Shown one piece after another: positions 24,189 through 32,463 of a stretch of 35,876 bases of DNA. This DNA is from Bacteroidota bacterium (lineage in GTDB: Bacteria > Bacteroidota > Bacteroidia > Chitinophagales > UBA10324): assembly GCA_018267315.1 (NCBI GenBank), contig JAFDYS010000025.1, positions 1 through 35,876 on the forward strand, in the 5' to 3' direction. The notes under the pieces are model-generated. The model was not told the DNA's origin and did no database searches. It was given only the letters and a program-made list of their open reading frames with translations. Numbering within the stretch: position 1 is the first letter of the stretch; every line of letters begins with the position of its first letter. A program made the position numbers and the translations under genes.

Positions 24189-27100
24189 TTATCCTTCCAC
24201 AAAATACATTTCCACCTCCCCTTTGTTCTTGGCAGGAATTTTTCCACGTGGAGCACATTTGAATTTGTCTTTCACGAGTGCGTAAGTACTTTCTGAAATG
24301 TTGACCTTTCCCGCTTCACCGTGTTGCTCCATGCGCGCCGCCATGTTCACGGCATCGCCCCAGATGTCGTAAGTGAATTTCTTCAACCCAACGACTCCCG
24401 TCACTACCGGTCCGGTGTGAATGCCGATGCGGAAATCGAAAGCCGGCAAATCCTGAATGGTACGCGTGATGGAAAAACCTTTGATGAAGTTCATCATGTC
24501 AATGGCGGCACGCACGGTTCTGAGCGCATGATCGTTCACGGGCTTCGGCAATCCTGCCGCGGCAACGTAGGCATCGCCCACTGTCTTGATCTTTTCCAAA
24601 CCGTGTTTGTCCATGATGTGATCGAATGCCCGAAAACATTCATCGAGCTGTGTCACAAGCTCCTGCGCCGAAAGCGTTTCTGCTATAGAAGAAAATCCCT
24701 GTATGTCGGCGAAGAGAATCGTGACTTCATCGTGCTTGCGGGCGTATGACTTGCCGAACTGTTTCAGTTCATTGGCAATTTCTTCAGGCAGAATATTCAA
24801 CAGCAATTTGTCGGCGCGCTCTTTCTCTTCGCGCAGCTTCCGCTCTTCAATCAGCGACTGCGCCACCAGCGCTTCCGCCTTTTTAAGGTCGGCATAGCGA
24901 CGGATCGTGAGGTCAAGAATGGTTTTAAAGCGGGAGAGAATGGCGATTTCCTCTTCTGACACCGGCATCATATTCCAGGTGAATAGGAATCCGTCAGTGA
25001 ACGGAAGGAAACAGCCGAACTGTTTGTCAGTCTCCAGGTATTGATCGAAGGAAACTGAAAGCGCTTCGGAAAGAAGCCGGTAATAAGAAACGAGCGTTTC
25101 CCCTTCCAGCACCGGAAAATAGTTTTCTTGCTTCAGCCAGCTTTCATATTGCTTTTCAAAAACCGGATGACCGATAAAATCAAATTCTCCGGTGAAAGAA
25201 AGTGTGATGGCTTTATCGAATGATGTTGCCGGATACAGTTTCGCCCTGCGGGATTCCCTGGTAAGCAGCACAAATCCGCTCCGGATGGAATGAATGCCCA
25301 GCTTGTTCAGTTCCGTAAAAACAGTTCCGGCCGCTCCGGTGAGGTCGTCGCTGTTATGCATGGCCATGGCGCTGGCCCTCACTCTTTCCAGCGATGCCTC
25401 AATTTGCGCTTCATGTGCCTGCGCCTCTGCTTTTTGCAGATCGAGGAAACGGGTGTAGGTGAGATCGAAAACTTTGCCGAAGCGCTCGAGCAATTGAATG
25501 GTTTCTTCCTGAGCAGGTTCACCTTTTGAGAAAGAGATTATACCTTTTGAAAAGCATGCCATGTTGATGATCCAGCGATCATCAGGAGATTCGACTTCGC
25601 TGCCAAACTTCGTATCAGATAATTCACTGCGGTAACGATTGTAGTCGTGCAGCTCCTTTCCTTTTAACTCCACACTTCCTGATTTTGCTCCTGATTTCCA
25701 CACCGTGTAAATCTGTTCGAACAGTGGCCAATCATTGATTTGCGCTTTAAAAATTTTCTTCAACGGACTGGAATGATACGTTGCGGATACTTCGATGGTG
25801 TATTCTTCTTCGTTGAAGATTCCGATTGAAATCTGTTCTACGTTTTCTCCCAGCTGCTTAAATTGTTCAAAGAGAACAGAAGTTGTTTCAATAAGCTCGT
25901 CACTGCGCTGCATTGCCATCGTGCGTGCGCGAACTCTTTCCAGAGCAAGTTCAATCTGCGATTCGCGCGCTTGTGCTTCTGCTTTTTGAAGATCAAGAAA
26001 GCGCGTGTAAGTCTGCTGGAAAACTTTTCCAAAACGCAGAAGCGTTGCATTCTCTTCATCGGAATAGGGAATGCCAGAAAAGTTTTCAATATACAGGGCA
26101 ACATCTTCCATTAACACTGTGGAGATGGTAAAACCGGGCTGGCTGAAGATGATTTTTTTTGATTCCTCCGGAAAGCCGGGAACATGTTTAAAAAGCGCTG
26201 TGTAAAAACTGTTTTTTTCTTCAAGGGTTAGGGTGGTGGCAAAAAAATCTATTCCTTTTTCCTTAGCTTCATTAAAGCGATTGTAATAGATGCTATCAAA
26301 ATAGGGAATCGTTACCTGTGACGGGGTTCCGAATTGATCGGCTATCCAGCTGTTAAAATCATCCCTTGTCTTGTAATCCAAAATGAATCCAGTATGGTCA
26401 GTTTGAATATTCAGATGAACTAGTTGCTCGTATACAATCTGGATGACCTCTCTGAGTTCTTCGCTTCTTTGCATGCCCATGGTTCTGCTTCTCACTCTCT
26501 CCAGTGCAGCTTCAATTTTAGCTTCATTTGCTTGTTCTTCTGCTTTTTGCAGATCGAGAAAGCGGGTATAAGTTTGTTCAAAGACATTGGCGAAGCGTTT
26601 GAAAATATCGTGGGTTTCAGGTCTTGATTCATGTAAGTGAAAAGACAAATAGCCCTGATTAAAAAAGGCGAAATGATATATCAGGCTTTCCGGAAATGAG
26701 TAGTTTGTTTCTTTAAGTTTCTTAATGACACTTCCGATGCCCGGCACTGTCAGCAGATAATCAAAATGCTTTTTTAATGCTTCACCTCTGACTTCTTTAA
26801 CCAGGAAATCTTTTCGGCTTCGCGCCGCCTCATAAACATCATTATAGATTTCACTTTCCGTATGCACCAATTTAAATGGCTCTTGTAGTCGCCCTTCTGC
26901 AGAACTCATCCAGACTGTTGCTGACTTTTCATCTTTATCCCAGATATTAAAACCACAACTCCCGGTCTCTACACCTAAAGATTTTATTTGTTGAAATAAA
27001 ACTATTGCAGCATCCATCAATTCATCGCTTCGCTGCATCGCCATGGTTCGCGCACGAACTCTTTCGAGTGCTAATTGAATTTGCGCTTCTCTTGCCTGTG

Positions 27101-28832
27101 CTTCAGCAAGTGCCACGTCCACATACCGGCGATACGCGAGAGCAAACACATTGCGGAAGCGTTCCAGCATCTTCATCTGCTCATCACTAGCGGGAATGAA
27201 TGATGAAACACTCAGCGCGCCGAGTCCTGTTGAATAGGAGTAGTAATAAACTGAAGAAGCCGCATTGAGTTTCTCATCAGGCAGGTAACCGATTTCCTCT
27301 CTGAATTTTCTCCAGCCAGGCATTTCTTTTTCAGAAATGACGACGGGGACAAAAGCATCGCTTGCTTTCTTCAAATCATTCGCCCACTGATGCAGAATAG
27401 GATTTGTTTTATATCCAACCTCAATTGTACCGCAAACCCCGTAGTCGCAGTAATAGCTGACTATGGTTTGCTTTTCATCGTGATTGATGATGATCTCTGT
27501 GTTGCGGATATCAGAAAAGCCGAGTGATTCTAGTTCATGATATATTGTTTCGCCAACACTTTTCAGTTCTTCTGTTGTGTGCATCGCCATCGCCTGCGCC
27601 CGCACTTTCTCGAGTGAAGCTTCTAGCTTGGCTTCTTTGGCCTGCGCTTCTGCAAGAGCAATGTCGCTAAAGCGCTTGTAAGCAAACTCGAATACATTCC
27701 GGAATCGTTTCAATAACTCAACCTTCGCTTCAGACAGTGAACTGAAAGCTGAAATGCCGATGGAACCATTGCCGATCGAGTAGAGGTAATAATGAAGTGA
27801 AGAGGTTTGGTCAACACGCGGATCGTCAGGTTCACCAACTTCCTTGCGGAACTTCTTCCACTCTTCCAGTTCTTTTCCCTCAAAAACCGTTTCTGAAAAA
27901 GCATCGTGTGCGCTCCGGATTTTCCGGATCTGATTTTCAATGACGGGATGAATGTTGTAAGTAAGCTGATTGACGGTTTTTCCTACATCCTCTGAGTAAT
28001 CATAGTTGACAAACGTTCCCTTCTCATCATCGTGAATATTGATCATGGCATTGCGCATCACGGAAAAACCGAGTGAAAGCAACTCGTGAAAGAGTGTTTC
28101 ACAGATGTTGAGCAGATCATCGGGTGTTCGCATACCCAGAGCAACGGCACGTACACGCTCAAGCGATGTTTCAATCTGCGATTCGTGCGCCTGCGCCTCG
28201 GCCTTCTCTATGTCAAGGTAGCGGCGATAAGAGAGTTCAAATACTTTCTTGAAGCGCTTGAACAATTCAATCTCTTCCTCATTCAGTAACTCATATGTTG
28301 ACATGCCGAGCGCCACTGGCCCCAGCGAGTGCCAGTAATAGGTGAGGGAAGAAGCCGTTTCGAGAAATGAATCAATGAACACATTCGTGGTCTTCTGATA
28401 CTTGATCCAGTCAGGTAATTCTTTTTTACTGATGGTGCGAATGAATACTTCACCGGCACCCTTCAGCATCCGCTGGGCAAATTCATTGTGCAGCGGATGG
28501 TTCCTGTATTCCGTTTCGGTGAAAACGGTTTTGTCGTGCTTCGCGTAATACTCGAAGTTGAAATAGGTTCCTTTCTCTTCATGAAAAATCGCCGTTTGCA
28601 CATTGCGTATTTCTTTCACGCCCAGCGTTGCAAGTTCTTTACTGATGGTTTTGCAGATTTCGGGCATGTCAGCCGCTTTCCTCATTGCAAGAGCGATGAC
28701 GCGAACTTTTTCCAGTGAAGATTCGATTTCAAGTTCCCGATTCTTCTGCTCCAGCTCGGCTGTTTTTTTCGCCAGCTCTTCCTGAAGCTGAGATGTTGTT
28801 TTTTCTGTAAGTGGTTTCTCCCGCGTCGGCAT
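24189..28832 (-). CDS. Giant seven-repeat class III adenylate cyclase
   Basis: The product is 1547 residues from ATG 28832; the frame also allows TTG at 28880, adding 16 residues. No signal peptide or membrane helix is seen, so it is probably cytoplasmic. A coiled coil (about 12-36) precedes seven tandem GAF-like modules (about 36-219, 220-402, 403-584, 585-772, 773-959, 960-1143, 1144-1323), each opening with LERVRARTMAMQRSDEL-like helices and closing with YTRFLDLQKAEAQA-like linkers. The coupling helix KERADKLLLNILPEEIANEL leads to the cyclase domain (about 1365-1547). Metal ligands are Asp1376 (LFADI) and Asp1420 (VGDAY), ATP selectors Lys1416 and Asp1489, and transition-state residues Asn1496 and Arg1500. 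Predicted product: cAMP. The modules may bind ligands or act as a dimerising rod. Confidence 0.9.
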   Translation of the reverse strand: MPTREKPLTEKTTSQLQEELAKKTAELEQKNRELEIESSLEKVRVIALAMRKAADMPEICKTISKELATLGVKEIRNVQTAIFHEEKGTYFNFEYYAKHDKTVFTETEYRNHPLHNEFAQRMLKGAGEVFIRTISKKELPDWIKYQKTTNVFIDSFLETASSLTYYWHSLGPVALGMSTYELLNEEEIELFKRFKKVFELSYRRYLDIEKAEAQAHESQIETSLERVRAVALGMRTPDDLLNICETLFHELLSLGFSVMRNAMINIHDDEKGTFVNYDYSEDVGKTVNQLTYNIHPVIENQIRKIRSAHDAFSETVFEGKELEEWKKFRKEVGEPDDPRVDQTSSLHYYLYSIGNGSIGISAFSSLSEAKVELLKRFRNVFEFAYKRFSDIALAEAQAKEAKLEASLEKVRAQAMAMHTTEELKSVGETIYHELESLGFSDIRNTEIIINHDEKQTIVSYYCDYGVCGTIEVGYKTNPILHQWANDLKKASDAFVPVVISEKEMPGWRKFREEIGYLPDEKLNAASSVYYYSYSTGLGALSVSSFIPASDEQMKMLERFRNVFALAYRRYVDVALAEAQAREAQIQLALERVRARTMAMQRSDELMDAAIVLFQQIKSLGVETGSCGFNIWDKDEKSATVWMSSAEGRLQEPFKLVHTESEIYNDVYEAARSRKDFLVKEVRGEALKKHFDYLLTVPGIGSVIKKLKETNYSFPESLIYHFAFFNQGYLSFHLHESRPETHDIFKRFANVFEQTYTRFLDLQKAEEQANEAKIEAALERVRSRTMGMQRSEELREVIQIVYEQLVHLNIQTDHTGFILDYKTRDDFNSWIADQFGTPSQVTIPYFDSIYYNRFNEAKEKGIDFFATTLTLEEKNSFYTALFKHVPGFPEESKKIIFSQPGFTISTVLMEDVALYIENFSGIPYSDEENATLLRFGKVFQQTYTRFLDLQKAEAQARESQIELALERVRARTMAMQRSDELIETTSVLFEQFKQLGENVEQISIGIFNEEEYTIEVSATYHSSPLKKIFKAQINDWPLFEQIYTVWKSGAKSGSVELKGKELHDYNRYRSELSDTKFGSEVESPDDRWIINMACFSKGIISFSKGEPAQEETIQLLERFGKVFDLTYTRFLDLQKAEAQAHEAQIEASLERVRASAMAMHNSDDLTGAAGTVFTELNKLGIHSIRSGFVLLTRESRRAKLYPATSFDKAITLSFTGEFDFIGHPVFEKQYESWLKQENYFPVLEGETLVSYYRLLSEALSVSFDQYLETDKQFGCFLPFTDGFLFTWNMMPVSEEEIAILSRFKTILDLTIRRYADLKKAEALVAQSLIEERKLREEKERADKLLLNILPEEIANELKQFGKSYARKHDEVTILFADIQGFSSIAETLSAQELVTQLDECFRAFDHIMDKHGLEKIKTVGDAYVAAAGLPKPVNDHALRTVRAAIDMMNFIKGFSITRTIQDLPAFDFRIGIHTGPVVTGVVGLKKFTYDIWGDAVNMAARMEQHGEAGKVNISESTYALVKDKFKCAPRGKIPAKNKGEVEMYFVEG
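24864..28727 (-). repeat. Seven tandem coding repeats of about 550 bases inside the giant cyclase gene
   Basis: In transcription order the units are approximately 28176-28727, 27627-28175, 27081-27626, 26517-27080, 25956-26516, 25404-25955 and 24864-25403. Linkers between units are the best-conserved part; units 4 to 6 end in near-identical TYTRFLDLQKAEAQA-type protein and clearly similar DNA. Unit interiors are divergent. Units 1 to 3 (with RNxxI-type cores and YYxYS-type strands) resemble each other more than units 4 to 7, suggesting successive duplication rounds. Confidence 0.85.
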
Positions 28833-28882
28833 GTTCACAATGTCGCTAATCAATATCGTTCCGTCATTTGAAGATGACAAGG

Positions 28883-28914
28883 GAAAGGTAGTTAGTCCAT
28901 AAGATTTACGGCAA
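28883..28914 (-). promoter_or_regulatory. Probable promoter for the giant cyclase gene (TTG-21-TACCTTTC)
   Basis: On the minus strand a TTG (28912-28914) is followed after 21 bases by TACCTTTC (28883-28890), one base off TAnnTTTG. A transcript from here would run about 45 bases before the ATG at 28832 and favours that start over the TTG at 28880. Confidence 0.4.
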
Positions 28915-28958
28915 AGAATTGTTTACTAATCAGCACGGGATATGGATACGCTGATACC

Positions 28959-28988
28959 TTGCCAACGTAACTCAGTTTGGAATTTTTG
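28959..28988 (+). promoter_or_regulatory. Probable promoter for the DUF1214/sulfotransferase/SDR operon
   Basis: A TTG (28959-28961) is followed after 19 bases by AATTTTTG (28981-28988), one base off TAnnTTTG. It ends about 30 bases before the ATG at 29020. It faces away from the giant cyclase promoter, so the two promoters are divergent within 139 bases. Confidence 0.35.
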
Positions 28989-29019
28989 TGAACTTGCAAC
29001 TCTTACTCAAGTTGAATTC

Positions 29020-30204
29020 ATGGGAAAATTTGTCTTCAAATTTTTTGCATTGCTGAAATGGTTCCGACTTTCATGGCTGCGATTGACAGGAAAAACGGAA
29101 GCCGATGTTCATGCGCAGCGCATCGTTTCAGGAAAGGCATGGAACGAGTTCTGCGATCATCTCAAAACCGCCGGTGCAGCACTCGTGTATCCCGGTGCGC
29201 CTAACGATCCGTTTCAGCAGGCGGAGGGAGTTCGGTATCTCACGCGACTGACACGGGCGGCTCTCGAAGCATTTGTGGAATTTGGTGATCCGGAATTCCC
29301 GGAGCTGAGAAGAACGGCGCACGAGACGATTAAACTCGGTGCGGATAACCCGGACAACTTTTATCAGAATGCGCAGATCAGTGGCGAATACGAATACCGT
29401 ATTACTGGAAAAAGAAACACCATTGACTACATCGGTTTCTTCACACAAAACGGTGTGTACGGTCAGCCCGGCGGTATGGCGCCCTGCGGCGTGATTGAAA
29501 ACAGGGATTTGCAGGTGGAATCGGACGGGAGTTTTGAAATCATTCTCAGTAAAATCAAAAAGGGAAAGAACTGGCTGAAGATCGAAGACACAACGAGTCT
29601 GGTAATTGTGCGGCAAACATTTTTGGACCGGAAGCAGGAAATTCCGGCTTCGCTGAAGATTGAAAATCTGAACGGCAATAAAATTCCGAACAACGTAACT
29701 CCGGAGAGAATTGATAAAGGACTCAACACCGCTGCGTTGTTTGTCGCAGGCGCGCCGTTTCTTTTTTCGAAGTGGGCGAATGGTTTTAAGAAACATGCTA
29801 ATCAGTTGCCGCAATTTAGCCCGGAAGTATCCAATGCGGCGGGTGGTGATGCCAACATCATTTATTATCACAGCTACTGGAATTTGAAAGATGATGAAGC
29901 GCTCGTCATCCGGTTCATCCCGCCCGATTGCGAGACCTGGAATTTTCAGTTGAACAACTACTGGATGGAATCGCTTGACTACCGTTTCTTCCCGATTTGC
30001 GTGAACAAGCATTCTGCAGTGAAACAAACTGACGGAAGCATCCGCATCATTGTTTCGAAAACCAATCCCGGCTTCTCCAATTGGATTGACACCTGCGATC
30101 ACAACGAAGGAACCATGTGCCTTCGATGGTACCGGTTGAAGAACGGTGCGCAGCCCGTGCAGCCGGAGTGCAGGGTAATAAAAATTTCGGATCTGGCGAA
30201 ATGA
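29020..30204 (+). CDS. DUF1214 domain protein
   Basis: The product is 394 residues from ATG 29020. An upstream in-frame ATG at 28942 would add 26 residues lying over the putative promoter. The N-terminus is hydrophobic and basic (MGKFVFKFFALLKWFRLSWL) without a clear cleavage site, so it may associate with the membrane. The central region is strand-rich. The C-terminal 110 residues fit DUF1214 (LVIRFIPPDCETWNFQLNNYW, then KTNPGFSNWIDTCDHNEGTMCLRW). DUF1214 proteins are often found near lipid or steroid metabolism genes, and their activity is not established. Its stop overlaps the start of the sulfotransferase gene (ATGA), so both are translated together. Confidence 0.82.
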   Translation: MGKFVFKFFALLKWFRLSWLRLTGKTEADVHAQRIVSGKAWNEFCDHLKTAGAALVYPGAPNDPFQQAEGVRYLTRLTRAALEAFVEFGDPEFPELRRTAHETIKLGADNPDNFYQNAQISGEYEYRITGKRNTIDYIGFFTQNGVYGQPGGMAPCGVIENRDLQVESDGSFEIILSKIKKGKNWLKIEDTTSLVIVRQTFLDRKQEIPASLKIENLNGNKIPNNVTPERIDKGLNTAALFVAGAPFLFSKWANGFKKHANQLPQFSPEVSNAAGGDANIIYYHSYWNLKDDEALVIRFIPPDCETWNFQLNNYWMESLDYRFFPICVNKHSAVKQTDGSIRIIVSKTNPGFSNWIDTCDHNEGTMCLRWYRLKNGAQPVQPECRVIKISDLAK

Positions 30205-31448
30205 GTAGGCAGCGCACCGTCTCCGCTACGGGTTTCAAAAAGAAACCGCTTTGGTTCAACCTCATCAATAAGACATGGAGTGGCACTTATATTCTCGGTA
30301 CTAAAATCAAACTGGAGAAGGATCACCTCATCAAAACCGCGCGTAGGAAAACCGGATTGCAATTTTTTGGAAATGATTTTTGGGAAGATCCGCTCGATCG
30401 GCTCCTGTATTCAGTAAATGAGGAGGCGCAGTTGTCGCCGGTTGGGAGATTCATTACAAAGCAACGTCTGGTGAACATGCTTGAAATCAGATTGCGGGCT
30501 GAAAATGATTTTAGAAGGCGCCCTGAAATTCTGGAGCAGGAAATTTATCCGGTGCAACTGATTTGCGGTCTGCAACGAACAGGCACCACCAAGTTGCAGC
30601 GGCTGCTTGCGGCCGATCCGGAAAACCGTGTGCTGCTGAGTTGGGAAGCGCTCAATCCCGTTCCGCTCAGTGACAAGCCGGATGAAAAAGAGCAACGCAT
30701 CAAGGCCGCGCGGTTGAGTGAAAGAGCGCTGAAGCTGATGGCGCCGGGATTCTTCTCCATTCATCCCGTGGAATATCAGCAGCCCGAAGAAGACATTTTG
30801 CTGCTCGACATCACGTTCATGAGTACGACGGCGGAAGCAACGATGCACGTTCCATCGTATGCTGCGTGGCTTGAACAAACGGATCAGTCGCCGGCATATC
30901 AATACATGATCAAGTTGCTGAAACATCTTCAGTGGCAGCGGCCCGCGAAACGGTGGGTGCTCAAGAGTCCGCATCACATGGAGTTTCTCGGCGTCATCAA
31001 AAAGGAATTTCCGCAGGTGCAATTCATCTGGACGCATCGCGATATCACGCAAAGTCTCCCTTCATTCCTCAGCATGGTGGCGCACAGCCAATCCATTTTC
31101 AGCAATGAAGTTTCCCTTGTACAGGTGGCGAATCACTGGGTGAGCAAGACGCAATACATGCTGTTGAAAGGAATGGAATTCAGAAAAGCAAATCCGGATC
31201 AGCATTTCACTGATGTATTTTATCAGGAACTGGTGGAAGCTCCGATGAAAGCGCTCACTGAAATTTACCGGTCACGCGGAGCAATTTCTCCGGAATTGCG
31301 GCAACGGTTCATGGAAACAGAAAAGAAGAATATGCAGAACCGGTACGGCATTCACAGTTATCGCCTGCAGGATTTTGGATTGAACAGGGAGGAGGTTGAA
31401 ATGATGATGCAGTTCTACACCAATTTTCTAAAAACACTTTCGCACTAA
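30201..31448 (+). CDS. PAPS-dependent sulfotransferase (Sulfotransfer_3-like)
   Basis: The product is 415 residues from ATG 30201, whose A-T-G-A overlaps the previous stop; the frame runs further upstream but only across the neighbour gene. The 5'-phosphosulfate loop is GLQRTGTTKL (123-132). The 3'-phosphate-binding segment is THRD (278-281), with WVLKSPHH (252-259) before it, as in the P-loop-like sulfotransferase fold. The enzyme would transfer sulfate from PAPS to a hydroxyl group. No PAPS synthesis gene is nearby. The substrate is unknown, and adjacent dehydrogenases suggest a hydroxylated lipid-like small molecule. The SDR gene follows after 3 bases. Confidence 0.88.
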   Translation: MSRQRTVSATGFKKKPLWFNLINKTWSGTYILGTKIKLEKDHLIKTARRKTGLQFFGNDFWEDPLDRLLYSVNEEAQLSPVGRFITKQRLVNMLEIRLRAENDFRRRPEILEQEIYPVQLICGLQRTGTTKLQRLLAADPENRVLLSWEALNPVPLSDKPDEKEQRIKAARLSERALKLMAPGFFSIHPVEYQQPEEDILLLDITFMSTTAEATMHVPSYAAWLEQTDQSPAYQYMIKLLKHLQWQRPAKRWVLKSPHHMEFLGVIKKEFPQVQFIWTHRDITQSLPSFLSMVAHSQSIFSNEVSLVQVANHWVSKTQYMLLKGMEFRKANPDQHFTDVFYQELVEAPMKALTEIYRSRGAISPELRQRFMETEKKNMQNRYGIHSYRLQDFGLNREEVEMMMQFYTNFLKTLSH

Positions 31449-31451
31449 TTC

Positions 31452-32450
31452 ATGACGGAGAAGAAAGGAAGATATTCTAATGCATTTACCGCGACGCTTG
31501 CGGGCATCACTGATTTGTTCCGCAAGCAAATGAATGTGGTGACGCTGAATGAGACGGATCGGATTGAAGGGAAAAAAGTGCTCATCACAGGCGCGAGTTC
31601 CGGGTTAGGATTTGAAACAGCCGTGCAATTGGCAAAGCGCGGCGCACAAGTTTGGATGGCCTGCCGAAGCGGTGTACCGCAGAAAGGCGAGGAGGTGAAG
31701 AATCTCTCCGGCAATAAAGAGGTGGAGATTCTGAAGGTGGATCTTTCCGACTTGGATTCTGTGAAGTCACTGGTGGATCAACTCAAAACGGCCGCTGTGA
31801 AATTCGATGTGCTGGTTGAAAATGCCGGAATGGTTCCGGCAAAAAGCAGAAAAACGAAGCAGGGACTTGAAGAAATGTTTGTGGTGAATTACCTCTCGAA
31901 GTACCTGCTGGCACGCCTGCTTCTTCAAAATGATCTGTTCAACACAACCGACGGGCAGGTTCCCCGAATCATCATCGTCGCTTCCGAAAGTCACCGCAAC
32001 CCGAAAGCATTTGATTGGGACGGTTTTGGGAAATACAAAGAATATTCCATGGGGAAAACGGTGGAGCATTATGGGTATTACAAATTGTTGCTCACCACAT
32101 TCTCGAACGAGCTGAGCCGGCGAATCAATACAAGCGGTCGTTTGAATTATTCTGTGCTTGCTCTATGCCCCGGTCCGATTGATTCAAACATTACAAGAGA
32201 AGCGCCGGCTATTTTCAAGCCATTGCTCAAAGTGGTTTTCAAAATATTTTTCCGCTCGCCGGAAGTGGCCGTGAGGCCCGTTGTTTATTTCGCCGTGTCG
32301 CCTGAGGTGAAAGACAAACCGCTTGACTATCTCTTTCTGATGTCAAGAAAAGAGATGGATGAAAAAGCGACGGATGCCGCCAACGGTAAAAAGCTGTGGG
32401 AGCTTTCGGAAGCGTTGCTCAGAGAGCACGGCATCGTCTTCTCTAAATAG
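31452..32450 (+). CDS. Short-chain dehydrogenase/reductase (retinol dehydrogenase-like)
   Basis: The product is 332 residues. It has the classical SDR cofactor motif TGASSGLG (46-53), NAG in VLVENAGM (121-127), a Ser in VASES (176-180) and the catalytic Tyr207-x3-Lys211 (YGYYK). An N-terminal extension of about 40 residues and a C-terminal tail make it longer than basic SDRs, like retinol dehydrogenase or protochlorophyllide reductase-type members. It should oxidise a hydroxyl or reduce a carbonyl on a hydrophobic substrate using NAD(P). Three bases after the sulfotransferase stop, it is the third gene of the trio. It converges on the EthD-like gene. Confidence 0.9.
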   Translation: MTEKKGRYSNAFTATLAGITDLFRKQMNVVTLNETDRIEGKKVLITGASSGLGFETAVQLAKRGAQVWMACRSGVPQKGEEVKNLSGNKEVEILKVDLSDLDSVKSLVDQLKTAAVKFDVLVENAGMVPAKSRKTKQGLEEMFVVNYLSKYLLARLLLQNDLFNTTDGQVPRIIIVASESHRNPKAFDWDGFGKYKEYSMGKTVEHYGYYKLLLTTFSNELSRRINTSGRLNYSVLALCPGPIDSNITREAPAIFKPLLKVVFKIFFRSPEVAVRPVVYFAVSPEVKDKPLDYLFLMSRKEMDEKATDAANGKKLWELSEALLREHGIVFSK

Positions 32451-32463
32451 CGTTTGGCTATTT
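32445..32463. terminator. Small hairpin spanning two convergent stop codons
   Basis: A 7-bp stem (AAATAGC at 32445-32451 with GCTATTT at 32457-32463) has a 5-base loop. Each arm contains the TAG stop of one of the two convergent genes. The T run is only four bases, so it may be a weak terminator or chance. Confidence 0.35.

Noticed and set aside
23695..24258. Longer start (24258) for the NTF2-like lipoprotein
   Set aside because: It would overlap the cyclase 3' end by about 70 bases and bury the lipoprotein signal. The ATG at 24153 places the lipobox correctly.
24189..28832. Reading the repeats in this region as a CRISPR or noncoding satellite array
   Set aside because: The units are about 550 bases, divergent, and keep one open reading frame throughout, so they are protein-domain repeats.
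29128..30102. A 324-codon open frame antisense to the DUF1214 gene
   Set aside because: It is a codon-bias shadow. The plus-strand protein has clear family features, while the antisense product is Arg/Phe/Val-rich without any recognisable motif.
30411..31052. A 213-codon open frame antisense to the sulfotransferase gene
   Set aside because: It lies wholly over the conserved PAPS-binding region of the real gene and shows no domain of its own.
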